Source: Plasmodiophora brassicae | Taxonomy: Eukaryota > Endomyxa > Phytomyxea > Plasmodiophorida > Plasmodiophoridae | DNA: 64,000 nucleotides | NCBI GenBank assembly: GCA_039704465.1 | Contig: JASFAU010000010.1 | Location: 806,001 to 870,000 of the forward strand | Reading direction: 5' to 3' | Part shown: piece by piece, positions 60,779-64,000 of the stretch | Layout of the letters: each line of letters begins with the position of its first letter | Position numbering within the stretch: position 1 is the first letter of the stretch | Made by a program: the position numbers and the translations under genes | The notes under the pieces: model-generated | What the model was told of the DNA's origin: nothing | The model's database searches: none | Seen by the model: the letters and a program-made list of their open reading frames with translations, nothing else

Positions 60779-61508
60779 CATGTCCCCGCCGAGTTATGGG
60801 CGGACGCCGTTGTCGGTTTGGGCCCTGTTCGTCGCCGCCTTCGCGTGTCGGAAGGAACGAGCCGCCCTGTCACCGGGAGCAAGCCCCTGGCCAAGAACTC
60901 GGTGCATGCCTACGGCAAGCACATTCGTGGACTCAGGTACTATTGTTGCCTGGTGGGTGACTACGACAGCCTGCTTGTCCTGCAGGACGATGCGCCATCT
61001 GATCACTGCCCGTCCATGAGTGCGAAGACGTTATCGAACTTTGTTCGGTTCAAGAGGGGCGTCAAGGGGACGCCGCTTGTCGTGGAGAAGATTGAACTTC
61101 TTCTCTCCATCGAGGCGTCGATGCCGGACAGCAAGAACGATGTGACCGAGCGCGCACGCACGTTCGTCAATCACCGACACCGGTACGGGCACGCCCGAGG
61201 CATCGACAAGCGGCGTCCTCTTGACGCCCTTCTTGAACCGAACAAAGTTCGATAACGTCTTCGCACTCATGGACGGGCAGTGATCAGATGGCGCATCGTC
61301 CTGCAGGACAAGAAGGCTGTCGTAGTCACCCACCAGGCAACAATAGTACCCGAGTCCACGAATGTGCTTGCCGTAGGCATGCACCGAGTTCTTGGCCAGG
61401 GGCTTGCTCCCGGTGACAGGGCGGCTCGTTCCTTCCGACACGCGCAGGCGGCGACGAACAAGGCCCACACCGACAACGGCGTCCGCCCATAACTCGGCGG
61501 GGACATGG
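60779..61508. repeat. Inverted duplication (palindrome 5), arms 60779-61082 and 61204-61508
   Basis: Arms of about 304 bases with about 98% identity and a 121-base spacer. Each arm ends, towards the centre, with the start of a gene: MSAKTLSNFVRFK from 61018 (plus) and from 61278 (minus). On the plus strand it continues through the spacer to ASMPDSKNDVTERARTFVN and then runs into the other arm. The spacer also carries a 60-base block inverted relative to 60722-60781 and a small hairpin (TGGAGAAG with CTTCTCTCCA). Confidence 0.9.
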
Positions 61509-61625
61509 TACTTGGACCGGTTGCTGACACAGATCTGGGCCGCTGTGCGCGTTCGTTGCTCTCCAGACGATCGTGATCGACCCATGACGTCGACAATGCG
61601 GTGTGGAAACCTCCGTGGGATGCGT

Positions 61626-61800
61626 GCGGACTGCGGCGGTGCGCGTGGTTGTACCGGGCCGGGTGGCGGCGTCTGGTAGGATCCGTGGGTGCGGTACGAA
61701 TCCGTGGTAGGATGCGGACTGCGGCGGTGCGCGTGGTTGTACCGGGCCGGGTGGCGGCGTTTGGTAGGATCCGTGGGTGCGGTACGAATCCGTGGTAGGA
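61626..61800. repeat. Tandem repeat, about 88-base unit, two copies
   Basis: Copies at about 61626-61713 and 61714-61800 contain GCGGACTGCGGCGGTGCGCG and GGTAGGATCCGTGGGTGCGG and differ at one or two positions. Non-coding as far as seen. Confidence 0.85.
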
Positions 61801-61814
61801 CCCTGGTAGAGATG

Positions 61815-61980
61815 CAGACGACTTGAGTCGAGTTGTCATGAAGTCGACTTGGGTCGACTTGACTCGACTTACGACTTGGCTTTGAAATTTGGTCGACTTG
61901 AGCGACTTGGCCTATCGTGAAGTCGACTTGAACGACTTGAGGCGATACTCAAGTCGACTTAAGTCGACTTAAGTCGTACC
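61815..61980. repeat. Array of GTCGACTT-type short palindromic repeats
   Basis: About a dozen degenerate copies of AAGTCGACTT or (G)ACTTGA separated by a few bases, with the perfect form repeated at the right end (AAGTCGACTTAAGTCGACTT). The array directly precedes the hAT gene and could be the subterminal transposase-binding region of the element. Confidence 0.8.
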
Positions 61981-62102
61981 CAGTGCGCCACGGAGTGCGG
62001 GGTGGGATTGTGCAGTGCGGGGTGAGGATTGTGCAGTGCGGGGAACGGCTAGCAAGTGGCAATTCGCAGGAGGCAGCGCATCCGACTCTATCTCGAAACA
62101 CA

Positions 62103-63784
62103 ATGTCGTCGTGTGCGGATGACGATGGCGACGTGGTGGTGGTTGATGAAGCAAACGGGGAAACGCAGCCACAGTCTGACGTGTGGGCTCATATCGAGGA
62201 GTTTGACGAACGCGGTTCCGTGAAGTGGAGGTGCAAACATTGCACAGTGGCAAAGACGTCAAAGGTAAAACGGAAGTACTCATCTTGTTCTTGTTAGACA
62301 GTTGTGGAAGCGTAACAATGACTATTAGGTTTGGAACACGAAGAATACGTTCACGTTCCGGGAGCACCTAAAAAGAAGCACCCTGGTTTCTACCAACCTG
62401 ATGCACGGCAAACGAAGTTGACGGATGGATTTGTCAAGTCGAAACGGAAGGAACTTGATCGCCTTAAAATTGATCGCGCCCGCGTGGACCAGATCAACAC
62501 TAACTTGCTGGGTTTCATCATTAATGCTTCACAAGCATTCAGTGTCGTCGAGCAAGAGGATTTCGTCGAGTTCTGTGCCTCAATGGAACCTGGATATACA
62601 CTGCCGTCTCGCACGACAGTCCGCGACGTCTGGGTGCTAGAGCGTTGGTGGCAAACTCGGGATCGCGTTCGCGCTATTGTGAACTCTGCTACGAAAGATC
62701 GCCGGTGCAGCATCACCACCGATATGTGGACGTCTGCCGCTAAAAGAGGTAATCGATGCGTAGAGTACGTCCATTATCGACTACCTTTGACGATGTCAGT
62801 GTAGGTTACATGGCGATTACTCTTCATTACCTGAATGATGAGTGGGAAATGGTGTCCATCGTTATCGGATTTGTTCGTGTGCTGTATCCACACACGGCGG
62901 ATCGTCTGGCGGCAGCCCTCTTCCGGTCTATTTTTGAATTTTCTCCCGACCTGCTGAAATCGATCTGGACGATAACTACTGACAATGCGTCAACCAACCC
63001 CGCCATGGCTGCTGAGTACAACAATATGCTCATCGACTACCTTTCGATGCGCAACGATGACGCGAATGGCGAAACGGCTGACGATGAAGCCTTAGATGTG
63101 TTTCTGGACGCTTCCCTCGACTACGATGATGAGTCAACCCGCGTTTCGTTGGTGCGTTGCTTCGCGCATGTGCTCCAAGTGGCCATCAAGGACGGTCTCC
63201 AGAAGGTTACTCCTGTCGACATGGCTATCGGCCGTATTCGCGACACCGTCAAGAAGATCACTGATTCTCCAAAATTGTTGGAAGCGTTTCAGGTATCTAT
63301 AGATTGCGTTCGCGATTGGGTATCTTCTCACGAATGAACTCTAACACGTTTTTAGGATATTTGTACGGAGCTCAATGTCATGAGCACGGATCCCGTTCTG
63401 GACTGCGAGACCCGATGGAACAGCACGTTCGACATGCTTAAATCTGCCATTCGCCTCAGAAGACCCATTGAGGAATTGCTGAAGCGAATTCGAGAATCAC
63501 GAAACGGGTACACCAAGTTCACCATCAATCCACGCGACACCTTGGCCAAAGCTGTAGGTGATATCACGTGGAACCCTATCCGGGACTTGTGCGATTTCCT
63601 CGAACCTTTCAAGGACGCCACGGAGCTGATGTCGGGATCATCTTATCCAACCCTGGGTCTGATCGTTCCTGTGTTTAGCACACTCATGGAACATGTCCAC
63701 GTGACGATCGATGCGCAGACCGGATTCCGGTCTCAGCATCCAAAGAAGTTCGCTACCGTTGTCAAGGATAAGTTGATTGCTTAG
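62103..63784 (+). mobile_element. hAT-family transposase gene, frameshifted and 3' truncated
   Basis: Exons 62103-62264, 62329-62748, 62805-63292 and 63356-63784 (introns 56-64 bases). A BED-type zinc finger spans exons 1-2: VWAHIEEFDERGSVKWRCKH, then WNTKNTFTFREHLK. hAT catalytic blocks follow: CSITTDMWTS, YMAITLHYLNDEWEM, IWTITTDNASTNPAMAAEYN, VRCFAHVLQVAIKDGLQ, CETRWNSTFDMLKSAI and ITWNPIRDLCDFLEPFKDAT. In exon 2 the frame breaks at an A-run near 62370: the finger end and the KHPGFYQPD segment are in different frames. The stop at 63782 precedes the C-terminal dimerisation domain, which is absent. Confidence 0.85.
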
Positions 63785-64000
63785 AGCATCTCCACCGGTG
63801 ATCCATATCCATATATATATCCGCAAATTTAATGATAATGATAGAGAATCTGTACCCCACTCGTTGTCCATATCTATAAACGGATATGGATCGTCATTAA
63901 ATCCGTCGCAGATTTGAACAGATCTGGAACGGATTTGAGGACAGCAAAATGGCGGACAGCGCGCTGCGAACAGCGCACCACGGACTGCGCGCCGGCGTCG
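63785..64000. other. AT-rich flank with an imperfect inverted repeat
   Basis: ATCCATATCC with AATTTAATGA (about 63800-63832) recurs inverted as TCATTAAAT and GGATATGGAT (about 63880-63902). This looks like a small MITE or the damaged end of the hAT element. No gene is seen. Confidence 0.45.

Noticed and set aside
795..61508. Palindromes as whole-genome amplification chimeras or assembly errors
   Set aside because: Amplification chimeras should have identical arms. Here arms differ from about 1% to more than 10%, with indels. This cannot be fully excluded for the 98-99% pairs without raw reads.
60779..61508. Copia-type integrase/reverse transcriptase reading (VPAELWADAVV) in palindrome 5
   Set aside because: The similarity is limited to one short phrase, the rest of the frame does not follow a retrotransposon, and a gene start within the arm explains the region as well.

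Overview
The window is nuclear DNA of a GC-rich, gene-dense, intron-containing unicellular eukaryote. Evidence is seen directly: almost every recognisable protein has to be assembled across GT-AG introns of about 40-77 bases, often with a TACTAAC- or CTAAC-like branch site, and the genes are typical eukaryotic ones (TFIIH p44, Prp40, BAG6, H2A.X, Mrt4, TMEM222, dynactin-type coiled coil, Hsp10). Two PPR proteins with DYW editing domains, a bacterial-type ROK sugar kinase and short secreted proteins point to a protist. A plasmodiophorid or other rhizarian, or an Acanthamoeba-like amoeba, would fit the compactness and GC content, but the sequence alone does not decide this.

Layout. 1-10 kb: 3' end of a RAP-domain gene, an old inverted repeat, tandem repeats, then a minus-strand block (SHOCT-like protein, TFIIH p44, CAP-Gly-like/ubiquitin-like protein, EF-hand protein, USP35/38-type deubiquitinase) and a poorly resolved stretch with a cysteine-rich gene. 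10-15 kb: a heavily rearranged locus in which a ROK kinase gene, a divergent small membrane-protein gene (here called the MADS-VLPYP family) and the 3' end of BAG6 have been copied, inverted and truncated several times. 15-35 kb: mostly intact housekeeping genes (BAG6, a thioredoxin-SAP fusion, Prp40, a Harbinger-type transposase, UDP-glucose dehydrogenase, PPR-DYW 1, H2A.X, a saccharopine-dehydrogenase-like oxidoreductase, an EGF-like membrane protein, a vanadium-haloperoxidase-like protein). 35-44 kb: a pair of related secreted proteins on either side of a DDE transposon folded back on itself, then NT-C2, ABHD hydrolase and XRCC2-like genes. 44-60 kb: QPRTase, Hsp10, Mrt4, TMEM222, PPR-DYW 2, nucleotide phosphodiesterase, zinc finger protein, a membrane protein resembling a cyanobacterial/plastid family, and a long dynactin-p150-like gene. 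60-64 kb: another palindrome, tandem repeats and a truncated, frameshifted hAT transposon.

The most striking feature is architectural: five inverted duplications with short central spacers lie in 64 kb, ranging from nearly identical to clearly diverged arms, with arms of about 150-440 bases and asymmetric deletions at the centre. They involve both host genes and transposons. The second point of interest is the small C-terminally anchored MADS-VLPYP protein family, present as three intact and three broken copies, which does not match any family I recognise.

Exon boundaries below were deduced by hand from splice signals, reading-frame phase and family similarity; those reported as exact preserve phase throughout.
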